This document shows positions 7,501-15,194 of a DNA stretch of 40,069 nucleotides, in pieces (within the stretch, counting starts at the first letter, position 1; each line of letters starts with the position of its first letter). Location of the stretch: positions 1-40,069 of the forward strand of contig CANPXK010000016.1 of the NCBI GenBank assembly GCA_947585965.1. The letters run 5' to 3'. The notes under the pieces were generated by a model. That model saw only the letters and a list, made by a program, of their open reading frames with translations. It was not told the DNA's origin and did no database searches. Both the position numbers and the translations under genes were made by a program. The stretch is from an uncultured Clostridia bacterium. Lineage in GTDB: Bacteria > Bacillota > Clostridia > Oscillospirales > Acutalibacteraceae.

Positions 7501-9334
7501 AGGCACTGCTACAATAACAGCAAAAACAAGCAACGGCAAGACGGCAACCTGTAAGGTAACGGTAACAGAGCCCGTAGTAGCTGTAACGGGCGTAAAGCTT
7601 AACAAGACAAGTCTGAACCTTGAAAAAGGAAAAACCGAAACACTGACGGCAACAATAACCCCGGACAATGCCGCTGATAAGACAGTAACATGGACTACGG
7701 ATAACAATAAGGTTGCAACAGTTGAAAACGGTACGGTTAAGGCCGTAGGTGAAGGTACGGCTACAATAACAGCAAAAACAAGCAACGGCAAGACAGCCAC
7801 CTGTAAAGTAACCGTAAAGAACCCTGTAGTAGCTGTAACGGGCATAAAGCTTAACAAAACAAGCCTGAACCTTGAAAAAGGCAAGAGTGAAAAGCTTACG
7901 GCAACAATAACACCAAGCAACGCTACAAACAAGAGCGTGACATGGACAAGCTCCAATACAAAAGTAGCCACTGTATCAAACGGCACGGTTAAAGCAGTAA
8001 GTGCAGGCACTGCTACGATAACAGCTAAGACAAGCAACGGTAAGACAGCGACCTGTAAGGTAACGGTAAAGAACCCTGTTATAAATGTAACAAGTGTAAA
8101 GCTTAACAAGACAAGCGTAAGCCTCGAAAAAGGCAAGACTACAACCCTTAAGGCAACAGTGAACCCGAGCAACGCTACAAATAAGACCTTAAAGTGGACA
8201 AGTTCAAATACTAAGGTTGCGACTGTTTCTAACGGCAAGATTACAGCCAAAGCCGCAGGTACGGCAACTATTACCGTACAGACCGCCAACGGCAAAAAAG
8301 CTACCTGTAAGGTAACGGTAAAGAACCCCAAAACCGTTAATCCGACAAGCGTTAAACTTAGTAAGACATCTGTAACATTGAACAAGGGCAAGACTACAAC
8401 CCTTAAGGCAACAGTGAACCCGAGCAACGCTACAAATAAGACCTTAAAGTGGACAAGTTCAAATACTAAGGTTGCGACTGTATCAAATGGTAAGATAACA
8501 GCTAAAGCCGCAGGTACGGCAACAATAACCGTACAGACCGCCAACGGCAAAAAGGCTACTTGTAAGGTAACGGTAAAGAACCCCAAAACCGTTAATCCGA
8601 CAAGCGTTAAACTTAGTAAGACATCTGTTACACTATATAGAGGTAAAAATACTACCATTAAGGCTACCGTAAACCCCTCCAATGCTACAAACAAAAAGGT
8701 AACATGGAAAACCAGCAACAGCAAGGTTGCGACTGTTTCTAATGGTAAGATAACAGCTAAAGCCGCTGGTACGGCAACGATAACCGTACAGACCGCTAAC
8801 GGTAAAAAGGCTACCTGTAAGGTGACTGTAAAGAACCCGAAGACGGTCAACCCGACAAGCGTTAAACTGAGCAAAACGTCTGTTACGCTCGGTAAGGGAA
8901 AGACTACTACCCTTAAGGCAACAGTGAACCCGAGCAATGCTACAAACAAAAAGGTAACATGGAAAACCAGCAACAGCAAGGTTGCCACAGTATCAAACGG
9001 TAAGATAACTGCCAAGGGTGTGGGTACGGCAACAATAACCGTAAAAACCGCCAACGGCAAACAAGCGACTTGTAAGGTTACTGTCAAAAACCTGCCTACA
9101 AGCGTTAAGCTGAGCAAAACATCTGCTACGCTCAATAAGGGCAAAACACTTACCCTTAAGGCAACAGTTTCACCGAGCAAAAATGTTATTAACACCGTTA
9201 CATGGTCTACTTCTAACAGCAAGGTTGCAACTGTTAAAAACGGTAAGGTTACAGCTAAGGCAAAAGGTACAGCTACAATAACCGTAAAAACCACAAACGG
9301 CAAGAAAGCAACTTGCAAGGTTACTGTAAAATAA
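4556..9334 (+). CDS. Very large exported BspA-type LRR_5 and Big_2 protein
   Basis: The protein is 1592 residues, starting at an ATG after AGGAGG (4541-4546). It has a signal peptide (KKRAKKVLSVALSALM, cleavage likely near the AVAES/ASAASEG region). LRR_5/BspA repeats of about 23 residues, core CTGLTSVTIPDSVTEIG, run from about 60 to 800. Four copies of a longer YTSENGVLFNKDKSVL-type module interrupt them. A cap (HTDLIIFGKVGSAAEEYA) is followed from about 842 to the end by nine tandem Big_2 Ig-like domains of about 83 residues, each ending NGKTATCKVTVK or close. No membrane anchor or LPXTG motif is seen, so it is secreted or held non-covalently. Two adjacent LRR units are nearly identical at the DNA level. 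Its N-terminal half closely resembles the left-edge gene and its Big_2 half the next two genes. Adhesion or polysaccharide binding is inferred. Confidence 0.93.
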   Translation: MGKLKKRAKKVLSVALSALMLGGSAVTVLPAVAESGIVASAASEGTTDDGFYWEENGDGGVTITYYTGKGGDVVIPDKIDGKPVTEIGSDAFDNCTGLTSVTIPDSVTSIVEDAFYGCAELTSINVNKDNKNYTSENGVLFNKNKSLLIKYPGAKTGAYIIPDSVTEIEDYAFYGCSGLTSVTIPDSITSIGYCAFYGCTGLTSVTIPDSVTKIGWGAFYGCTGLISVTIPDSVTEIGDYAFRSCTGLTSINVDKNNKNYTSDSGVLFNKDKSVLKIYPEGKKGAYIIPNSVTEIDDWAFYDCTGLTSVTIPGSVTYIDWGVFSGCTGLTSVTIGKGVKSIGAYAFYGCTGLTSVTIPDSITSIGYCAFYGCTGLTSVTIPGSGTVIGDCAFSGCAGLTSVTIGKGVTSIGKDAFYGCTGLTSVTIEKGVESIGDHAFRGCTGLTSITIPDSVTEIGDRAFSGCAGLTSVTIPDGVTYIDWSVFSGCTGLTSVTIGKGVTSIQENAFYGCTGLTSINVDKNNEYYTSDNGVLFSKDKHVLKIYPEGKKGAYIIPDSVTEIGGSAFSNCTGLTSVTIPDSVTTIWEIFSGCTGLTSINVDKSNEYYTSDNGVLFNKDKSVLVAYPGGKKGAYIIPDSVTYIDWEAFYGCTGLKSVTIPDSVTEIGGDAFHGCTGLTSINVNKDNKNYTSENGVLFNKDKSVLEIYPGGKKGAYIIPDSVTSIEEDAFEDCTRLTSVTIPDSVTKIGWEAFCGCTGLTSVTIPDSVTKIGWEAFCGCTGLTSVTIPDSVTEIGEDAFGYYWDEKAEEYLHTDLIIFGKVGSAAEEYAIGNDIPFVDVDNPVIPVVRVTLDKTEVEVEAGKTATLTATITPDNATDKTVTWTTDNNKVATVENGTVKAVAAGTATITAKTSNGKTATCKVTVTEPMVAVTGIKLNKTALTLEKGKTETLTATITPDNATDKTVTWTTDNNKVATVVNGKITAVGAGTATITAKTSNGKTATCKVTVTEPVVAVTGVKLNKTSLNLEKGKTETLTATITPDNAADKTVTWTTDNNKVATVENGTVKAVGEGTATITAKTSNGKTATCKVTVKNPVVAVTGIKLNKTSLNLEKGKSEKLTATITPSNATNKSVTWTSSNTKVATVSNGTVKAVSAGTATITAKTSNGKTATCKVTVKNPVINVTSVKLNKTSVSLEKGKTTTLKATVNPSNATNKTLKWTSSNTKVATVSNGKITAKAAGTATITVQTANGKKATCKVTVKNPKTVNPTSVKLSKTSVTLNKGKTTTLKATVNPSNATNKTLKWTSSNTKVATVSNGKITAKAAGTATITVQTANGKKATCKVTVKNPKTVNPTSVKLSKTSVTLYRGKNTTIKATVNPSNATNKKVTWKTSNSKVATVSNGKITAKAAGTATITVQTANGKKATCKVTVKNPKTVNPTSVKLSKTSVTLGKGKTTTLKATVNPSNATNKKVTWKTSNSKVATVSNGKITAKGVGTATITVKTANGKQATCKVTVKNLPTSVKLSKTSATLNKGKTLTLKATVSPSKNVINTVTWSTSNSKVATVKNGKVTAKAKGTATITVKTTNGKKATCKVTVK
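6761..6898 (+). repeat. Tandem near-identical 69-base LRR units
   Basis: Two adjacent 23-codon repeats (6761-6829 and 6830-6898), both encoding VTKIGWEAFCGC, differ by a single T/C. The other units in the gene are clearly diverged. This is a recent in-frame duplication. Confidence 0.85.
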
Positions 9335-9403
9335 AATTAACTCCACACTCTCAACGCTCTGCACTGCCTGAAGGGCGGCTTGCAAAATTGTTGTAATGTA
9401 AAT

Positions 9404-9446
9404 AAAACCGGACGATGCCGAAAATTAATCGTTATCGCCCGGTTTT
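9404..9446 (+). terminator. Intrinsic terminator after the 1592-residue gene
   Basis: AAAACCGGACGAT (9404-9416) pairs with ATCGCCCGGTTTT (9434-9446), with one mismatch. The arm itself ends in TTTT. The rest of 9335-9671 holds only this hairpin and the next promoter; no convincing gene is seen. Confidence 0.75.
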
Positions 9447-9584
9447 AAGATATTCTTTTTTATCTTCAGACAAGTATATACAGCTTTTAAAGCATCAGGA
9501 TAACATCGGATGTTTTTTATCATGCAGATTAAAACATCATTGCCGATAAAAAATTGAATTGTATAACAAAATGGCAAAAAAGTA

Positions 9585-9613
9585 TTTACATTCACACGGT
9601 GATATGTTATAAT
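9585..9613 (+). promoter_or_regulatory. Promoter of the CAP-domain protein gene
   Basis: TTTACA (9585-9590), 17 bases, TATAAT (9608-9613), about 59 bases before the start codon. Confidence 0.75.
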
Positions 9614-9671
9614 ACAGAAAAATGTAAGCATAAGTGTTACTTTAAGTGATTTTTTACAGGTGGGATTTATT

Positions 9672-12095
9672 ATGAAAAAAATTATTGCCTATTTAACAAC
9701 CCTTGCGATAATGATTACGCTGACCATGGCCATACCGCCCGAAACCGCAGGTGCAATTACGGTTTTACCTACAACCTCCTCAACTCCGGCTCCGGACTGT
9801 ACATTTCTTGGGATTGAGGGAAAATACATAACACAAATTCAGGACTCTATCAATCTTATCAATAAAATTCGCCTTGAGGCCTGCAACGAGGGTGTTGAAA
9901 ATCCGGATACGGGCAATCCGCTGACCCCTGATGACTATGTCCCCATACAATGGTCTGCCGACTTGGAATATATCGCAAGAATACGTGCGGCGGAAGCAAG
10001 CGTTACTATGAATCACGCAAGAACAAACGGTGAAAGTATCTGGTTCAGCGGACCAAACGGTATCAGAAGCAATTCCGAGGTCATTGCATGGAACTGGAGC
10101 GAAACCATGACGGACGGCATCAATCAGTGGTATGGTGAAAAATATGATTGGGTGAACAATACCGGCGGGGTTACAGGGCATTATACCTCCATGATAGATC
10201 CCTGCAACCGGTTTGTGGGATTGGGCACATTCTGTTCCGACATCACAAGTTATTATAACACCACAGCGGGTGAATTTTCAAGGGTGTTAAGCGTTCCGGA
10301 TAAATCATACGGAAACTCTACGGGAACTATCATTCAGACACTTGAAGTAAAAAACGAGGATATAAGCTATGAGATAAGCGGCTCGAACAGCTTTTATATA
10401 ACTGCCGCAGTGACATTCCGGGATTACTGGTCGGGGGTTGTAAAAACCACAGGACTTACTCTGACGGCTGATACTGCTGAAAATGTTCAATGGAGCACTT
10501 CGGACAGCAATATTGTTTCCGTATCAAACGGAAATGTAAATCTTAAATCATGCGGTACTGCCGTTATAACAGCGAAACTCCCTGACGGAAGCGTAATATC
10601 TAAAACAATTTCCAATCAGCATTCCTATAAAACTACAACGGTGCAGCCTACCTGTACAAGTGAAGGCACAAAAACATATACCTGTACGATTTGCGGCGAG
10701 AAAAAGACCGAAAGTATCCCCAAAACTCAGCACAGCTTTGGTGCTTATGTTGTAAAACGACAGCCGACCGTCACGACAGAGGGTATTGAAGAACGCACTT
10801 GTTCCGTCTGCGGTGCAAAAGAACAGCGAACTATAGCTAAGCTTACCGCACCAAGCATCAGGCTTAGCAAGACCGAAGTTACTCTTACCAAAGGCGAAAC
10901 AATTACTTTAAAAGCTTTTGTAAGTTCCGATAATGCAGCGGATAAGACCGTTACATGGACAAGCTCAAACAAAAATGTTGCTACGGTATCAAACGGTAAA
11001 ATTACTGCCAAGGGTGCGGGTACTGCAACAATAACAGCAAAGACAAGCAACGGCAAAAAAGCAACCTGTAAGGTAACTGTAAAGAACCCCAAGACGGTCA
11101 ACCCGACAAGCGTAAAACTTAGTAAGACATCTGTAACATTGAACAAGGGCAAGACTACAACGCTTAAGGCTACCGTGAACCCGAGCAATGCTACAAACAA
11201 AAAGGTAACATGGAAGACAAGTAACAGCAAGGTTGCGACTGTTTCCAACGGAAAAATAACAGCTAAAGCCGCAGGTACGGCAACTATTACCGCACAAACA
11301 GCAAACGGCAAAAAGGCTACTTGTAAGGTAACGGTAAAGAACCCCAAAACCGTTAATCCGACAAGCGTTAAACTTAGTAAGACATCTGTTACACTATATA
11401 AAGGTAAAAATACTACCATTAAGGCTACCGTAAACCCGAGTAATGCCACAAATAAGAAAGTGACATGGAAGACAAGCAACAGCAAAGTAGCGACTGTATC
11501 AAACGGTAAAATAACAGCCAAAGCCGCAGGCACGGCAACAATAACCGTACAGACCGCCAACGGTAAAAAGGCTACGTGTAGGGTAACTGTAAAGAACCCG
11601 AAGACGGTCAACCCGACAAGCGTTAAGTTGAGCAAAACATCTGTTACGCTCGGCAAGGGCAAGACCACTACCCTTAAGGCAACAGTGAATCCGAGCAATG
11701 CAACAAACAAAAAGGTGACGTGGACGACCTCAAATAAAAAGGTTGCCACAGTATCTAACGGTAAGATAACTGCCAAGGGTGTGGGTACGGCTACTATAAC
11801 CGTAAAAACAGCCAACGGCAAGAAAGCCACCTGCAAGGTTACTGTCAAAAACCTGCCTACAAGCGTTAAGCTGAGCAAAACATCTGCTACGCTCAAAAAG
11901 GGAAAAACTACTACACTAAAGGCAACTATTACGCCAAGTAAAAATGTGATTAGTACGGTTACATGGTCTACATCAAACAGCAAGGTTGCAACTGTTAAAA
12001 ACGGTAAGGTTACAGCTAAGGCTAAGGGTACGGCTACTATAACCGTAAAAACCACAAACGGAAAAAAGGCAACTTGCAAAATTACAGTAAAATAA
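9672..12095 (+). CDS. Exported CAP/SCP-domain protein with zinc-ribbon-like pair and Big_2 repeats
   Basis: The protein is 807 residues. The ATG at 9672 follows AGGTGGGA; an in-frame GTG at 9660 lies inside that ribosome site and is rejected. A signal peptide (MKKIIAYLTTLAIMITLTMA) is followed by a CAP/SCP domain at about 55-190. This has INLINKIRLEAC, a conserved His in NHARTNGESIW, and GHYTSMIDP. CAP domains in bacteria are exported and of varied or unknown activity. Next come one degenerate Big_2 unit (WSTSDSNIVSVSNG) and two CxxC pairs (CTICGEK and CSVCGAK, each after a HSY/HSFG motif, at about 330-395). Five Big_2 repeats follow to the C-terminus. No anchor is visible. The last four Big_2 units match those of the upstream neighbour almost unit for unit, indicating exchange between the genes. 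Confidence 0.92.
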   Translation: MKKIIAYLTTLAIMITLTMAIPPETAGAITVLPTTSSTPAPDCTFLGIEGKYITQIQDSINLINKIRLEACNEGVENPDTGNPLTPDDYVPIQWSADLEYIARIRAAEASVTMNHARTNGESIWFSGPNGIRSNSEVIAWNWSETMTDGINQWYGEKYDWVNNTGGVTGHYTSMIDPCNRFVGLGTFCSDITSYYNTTAGEFSRVLSVPDKSYGNSTGTIIQTLEVKNEDISYEISGSNSFYITAAVTFRDYWSGVVKTTGLTLTADTAENVQWSTSDSNIVSVSNGNVNLKSCGTAVITAKLPDGSVISKTISNQHSYKTTTVQPTCTSEGTKTYTCTICGEKKTESIPKTQHSFGAYVVKRQPTVTTEGIEERTCSVCGAKEQRTIAKLTAPSIRLSKTEVTLTKGETITLKAFVSSDNAADKTVTWTSSNKNVATVSNGKITAKGAGTATITAKTSNGKKATCKVTVKNPKTVNPTSVKLSKTSVTLNKGKTTTLKATVNPSNATNKKVTWKTSNSKVATVSNGKITAKAAGTATITAQTANGKKATCKVTVKNPKTVNPTSVKLSKTSVTLYKGKNTTIKATVNPSNATNKKVTWKTSNSKVATVSNGKITAKAAGTATITVQTANGKKATCRVTVKNPKTVNPTSVKLSKTSVTLGKGKTTTLKATVNPSNATNKKVTWTTSNKKVATVSNGKITAKGVGTATITVKTANGKKATCKVTVKNLPTSVKLSKTSATLKKGKTTTLKATITPSKNVISTVTWSTSNSKVATVKNGKVTAKAKGTATITVKTTNGKKATCKITVK

Positions 12096-12102
12096 AATTA
12101 TT

Positions 12103-12142
12103 GGTATACCACCGGCTCGTAAAATGCGGCCGGTGGTATACC
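12103..12142 (+). terminator. Perfect-stem hairpin terminator
   Basis: GGTATACCACCGGC (12103-12116) and GCCGGTGGTATACC (12129-12142) form a perfect 14-base stem. The downstream sequence is AT-rich (TGAATTAATTTATTT) rather than a pure U-tract. A related hairpin follows the next gene. Confidence 0.7.
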
Positions 12143-12171
12143 TGAATTAATTTATTTAAGTCAAAAAAACA

Positions 12172-12200
12172 TTGAAATTTGTAGAATATAATTGTATAAT
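12172..12200 (+). promoter_or_regulatory. Promoter of the CBM26-like/LRR/Big_2 gene
   Basis: TTGAAA (12172-12177), 17 bases, TATAAT (12195-12200). It is the counterpart of the promoter at 15077-15105. Confidence 0.8.
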
Positions 12201-12205
12201 GTAAT

Positions 12206-12280
12206 TGTGCTTTGGCAGAAATTGTATGTCGCAAATCGGGCGGTATATTTTCAAATTTTTGTCAAGTAAATTATGAACGG
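12206..12280 (+). repeat. 75-base 5' leader identical to that of the next BspA gene (copy 1)
   Basis: Every base from 12206 to 12280 is the same as 15111-15185. It spans the transcribed leader from just after the -10 box to the ribosome site. Both copies are open in frame with the genes from a TTG, but the good ribosome site and ATG come later, so I treat the segment as leader. No strong hairpin is visible. Confidence 0.85.
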
Positions 12281-12289
12281 AGGAATATT

Positions 12290-14989
12290 ATGAAAAACTT
12301 AAAAAAGAGCATAAAAAAAATCATGGCAATATCCCTTGCCGCCCTTATGCTCGGCGGCAGTGCCGTTACGGTTTTGCCGGAGGTGGCTGACAGTAGTATA
12401 TCAGCGAATGCGAAAACTCCTTCCGGGTATTACAAAACAAACCTGTCAGACTATGTATATTTTGACAACAGTGAAACTCAATGGGATGGGGTATGGGCAT
12501 TTTGGTGGAACTCTGATTTTACGAAAACATACGACATTGAAGGAAACACATATGATACAACCTACTATCCCGGACTAAAAATGAAAAAAATAGGGAAAAG
12601 TGATATATGGCAGTTGAGAATACCGTATGGTGCAACAAAGATCATGTTCAATAGCGGTGTGACAGATGAAAAAGTAGAAGCAGGTGGAATAGCTTATCAG
12701 ACATCTGATCTTGAGTTCGATTCATATGCTAATGCAGGTCAGGTTTATACAATAGACACAAGAGTTGAGCCTAAACCCGGCAGAGGCATATGGAAAACAA
12801 AGTTTACGTACTCTGAAGGTGCTTGGTCATATTACGATGGTGATTATGTTTCCGAGATGGTGATAGACCCCGGTACAGCTGCCAAAAGCGTAAAACTGAG
12901 CAAGACATCCTTAACATTGTACAAAGGTAAGACAACAACACTCAAGGCTACCGTGAGTCCGGATAATGAAGCAAATAGGAAAGTGACATGGACGACAAGC
13001 AACAGCAAGGTTGCCACAGTATCAAACGGAAAGATTACCGCAAAGAGTGTAGGTACTGCAACTATCACAGTAAAGACTGCTAACGGTAAAAAAGCAACCT
13101 GTAAGGTTACCGTAAAGAATCAGGTCAACCCGACAAGTGTTAAGCTCAGCAAGACGTCCGTGACATTATATAAGGGCAAGACAACAACACTCAAGGCTAC
13201 CGTTAACCCGAGCAATGCAACAAACAAAAAGGTAACATGGACAACAAGCAACAAAAAGGTTGCAACAGTATCAAACGGAAAAATTACTGCCAAAGGTGTA
13301 GGTACTGCAACTATTACGGTTAAGACTGCTAACGGCAAAAAAGCAACCTGTAAGGTTACCGTAAAGAAACAAGTCAACCCGACAAGCGTTAAACTGAGCA
13401 AGACATCTGTTAAACTGAACAAGGGTAAGACTACAACTATCAAGGCGACTGTAAACCCATCCAATGCCACAAACAAAAAGGTAACATGGAAGACAAGCAA
13501 CAGCAAGGTTGCAACAGTTAAAAACGGTAAAATTACAGCCAAGGCAAAAGGTACTGCGACAATAACCGCACAAACTGCAAACGGAAAAAAGGCAACCTGC
13601 AAGGTATCGGTAATAGTCCCCAATACTCCTGATTATTATGATTTTCTGTGGGAGGAAACAAGTGACGGCAAAATAATGATAAGAAGTTATACAGGCAATG
13701 GCGAGGATGTTGTTATACCATCAAAAATTAAGGGAAAACCTGTTACATGGATCGTTGGTGGAGGGTTTTCCTTTAATAACGATCTTAAAAGTATAACCAT
13801 ACCTGAAAGCGTTACAAAAATTAATTTGTGTGCATTCACCGGATGCGATAATTTGCTGAATATCAATGTAAATGCTAAGAACAAATATTTTTCTTCTAAA
13901 AATGGAGTTTTATTTAATAAAGCAAAAACTAAGTTGATACAATATCCGGGAGGAAAAGGCGGTAAGTATACCGTACCTTCCAGTGTCAAAATAATTGGCG
14001 AGGGTGCGTTTGCCAATAATAACAAATTGCAAATTGTGGATATGTCCGATAAAGTGACCAAGATAGAATATGATGCATTTTGTGGTTGTGAGGGTTTGAA
14101 AAAAATAAATATTTCCAATGGCATTAAAGAAATAGATTTAAGAGTATTTTTGCGTTGTTCAAAGTTGGACAATGTGGTAATTCCTAAAAATGTTTCCATA
14201 ATACGTATGGGTGCATTTTCCGGTTGTAAAAGTCTTACAAAATTAACAATATCTCCCGGTGTTAAAGAGATTGTTATGGGTGCGTTCAACGGATGTACAA
14301 AACTTAAAAGAGTAACAATACCGAAAAGTGTAACAAAAATTGCGGATTATTCGATTGGTTATGACGTGGATTCTATTTATTATGACGGTTATTCTCACGA
14401 TATTTATACAAAAACACCGGGTTTCACTATTGAAGGTTATAAAGGCTCAGAGGCAGAAAAATATGCTAAAAATAATGGATTTAAATTTATCGCCATAAGT
14501 ACAGCTGCCAAAAGCGTAAAACTCAGTAAAACATCTGTTACACTCGGCAAGGGCAAGACCACTACCCTTAAGGCTACTGTAAATCCGAGCAATGCTACAA
14601 ACAAAAAGGTGACGTGGGCAACCTCAAATAAAAAGGTTGCTACAGTATCTAACGGTAAGATAACTGCCAAGGGTGTGGGTACGGCTACTATAACCGTAAA
14701 AACAGCCAACGGCAAAAAAGCTACCTGCAAGGTTACTGTCAAAAACCTGCCTACAAGCGTTAAGCTGAGCAAAACATCTGCTACGCTCAACAAGGGTAAA
14801 ACACTTACTCTTAAGGCAACAGTTTCACCGAGCAAGAATGTTATAAATACAGTATCATGGACAAGCTCCAACAGCAAGGTTGCAACTGTTAAAAACGGTA
14901 AGGTTACAGCTAAGGCTAAGGGTACGGCTACAATAACCGTAAAAACCACAAACGGAAAAAAGGCAACTTGCAAAATTACTGTAAAATAA
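12290..14989 (+). CDS. Exported protein with CBM26-like starch-binding module, Big_2 and LRR_5 domains
   Basis: The protein is 899 residues, with an ATG after AACGGAGGAAT. Order: a signal peptide (MKNLKKSIKKIMAISLAALM); a module at about 52-185 reading YVYFDNSETQWDGVWAFWW, YYPGLKMKKIG, then GATKIMFNSG; three Big_2 repeats; an LRR_5 stretch at about 450-735; two more Big_2 repeats. The YFDNS...W...PG.KM...IMFNSG spacing is that of CBM25/26 starch-binding modules, so binding to starch or a related glucan is likely. The LRR units are more diverged than in neighbours, as though inserted earlier. No anchor is seen. The leader is identical to that of the next gene. The CBM assignment is from pattern only. 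Confidence 0.9.
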   Translation: MKNLKKSIKKIMAISLAALMLGGSAVTVLPEVADSSISANAKTPSGYYKTNLSDYVYFDNSETQWDGVWAFWWNSDFTKTYDIEGNTYDTTYYPGLKMKKIGKSDIWQLRIPYGATKIMFNSGVTDEKVEAGGIAYQTSDLEFDSYANAGQVYTIDTRVEPKPGRGIWKTKFTYSEGAWSYYDGDYVSEMVIDPGTAAKSVKLSKTSLTLYKGKTTTLKATVSPDNEANRKVTWTTSNSKVATVSNGKITAKSVGTATITVKTANGKKATCKVTVKNQVNPTSVKLSKTSVTLYKGKTTTLKATVNPSNATNKKVTWTTSNKKVATVSNGKITAKGVGTATITVKTANGKKATCKVTVKKQVNPTSVKLSKTSVKLNKGKTTTIKATVNPSNATNKKVTWKTSNSKVATVKNGKITAKAKGTATITAQTANGKKATCKVSVIVPNTPDYYDFLWEETSDGKIMIRSYTGNGEDVVIPSKIKGKPVTWIVGGGFSFNNDLKSITIPESVTKINLCAFTGCDNLLNINVNAKNKYFSSKNGVLFNKAKTKLIQYPGGKGGKYTVPSSVKIIGEGAFANNNKLQIVDMSDKVTKIEYDAFCGCEGLKKINISNGIKEIDLRVFLRCSKLDNVVIPKNVSIIRMGAFSGCKSLTKLTISPGVKEIVMGAFNGCTKLKRVTIPKSVTKIADYSIGYDVDSIYYDGYSHDIYTKTPGFTIEGYKGSEAEKYAKNNGFKFIAISTAAKSVKLSKTSVTLGKGKTTTLKATVNPSNATNKKVTWATSNKKVATVSNGKITAKGVGTATITVKTANGKKATCKVTVKNLPTSVKLSKTSATLNKGKTLTLKATVSPSKNVINTVSWTSSNSKVATVKNGKVTAKAKGTATITVKTTNGKKATCKITVK

Positions 14990-14998
14990 AATTATTGG

Positions 14999-15040
14999 TA
15001 TACCACTGAGCCGTAAAAATGCGGTCAGTGGTATATTTTT
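14999..15040 (+). terminator. Intrinsic terminator
   Basis: TATACCACTGAGCCG (14999-15013) pairs with CGGTCAGTGGTATA (15022-15035) with one bulged base. TTTTT follows directly. Confidence 0.85.
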
Positions 15041-15076
15041 ATGCCCAAATTGATTTATTTAAATCAACGAAAAATA

Positions 15077-15105
15077 TTGCAATTTGTACAATACAATTGT
15101 ATAAT
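15077..15105 (+). promoter_or_regulatory. Promoter of the membrane-anchored BspA gene
   Basis: TTGCAA (15077-15082), 17 bases, TATAAT (15100-15105). The identical leader starts six bases later. Confidence 0.8.
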
Positions 15106-15110
15106 GTAAC

Positions 15111-15185
15111 TGTGCTTTGGCAGAAATTGTATGTCGCAAATCGGGCGGTATATTTTCAAATTTTTGTCAAGTAAATTATGAACGG
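15111..15185 (+). repeat. 75-base 5' leader identical to that of the previous BspA gene (copy 2)
   Basis: Identical to 12206-12280. The coding sequences just downstream already differ at several codons in the signal peptide, and the promoters upstream differ too. Confidence 0.85.
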
Positions 15186-15194
15186 GGGAATAGT

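Noticed and set aside
6946-9318. 790-residue minus-strand open frame opposite the Big_2 repeats, with similar ones at 10745-12079, 13120-13623 and 14437-14973
   Set aside because: They are antisense shadows of the repeated Big_2 codons; they have hydrophobic repetitive translations and no ribosome site or promoter.
9425-9631. 68-codon minus-strand frame between two surface genes
   Set aside because: It overlaps the terminator stem and the promoter of the next gene, and has no ribosome site or family resemblance.
12206-12280. Possible GEMM-type riboswitch because of GTCGCAAA in the duplicated leader
   Set aside because: The rest of the cyclic di-GMP aptamer, including paired stems and tetraloop, is not visible and the leader is too short and AT-rich.
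12212-12289. Upstream extension of the 12290 gene from a TTG (and the equivalent at 15117), giving a 26-residue N-terminal addition
   Set aside because: It would place a polar leader before a classic signal peptide. The ATGs at 12290 and 15195 have strong ribosome sites. The open frame follows from the leader duplication.
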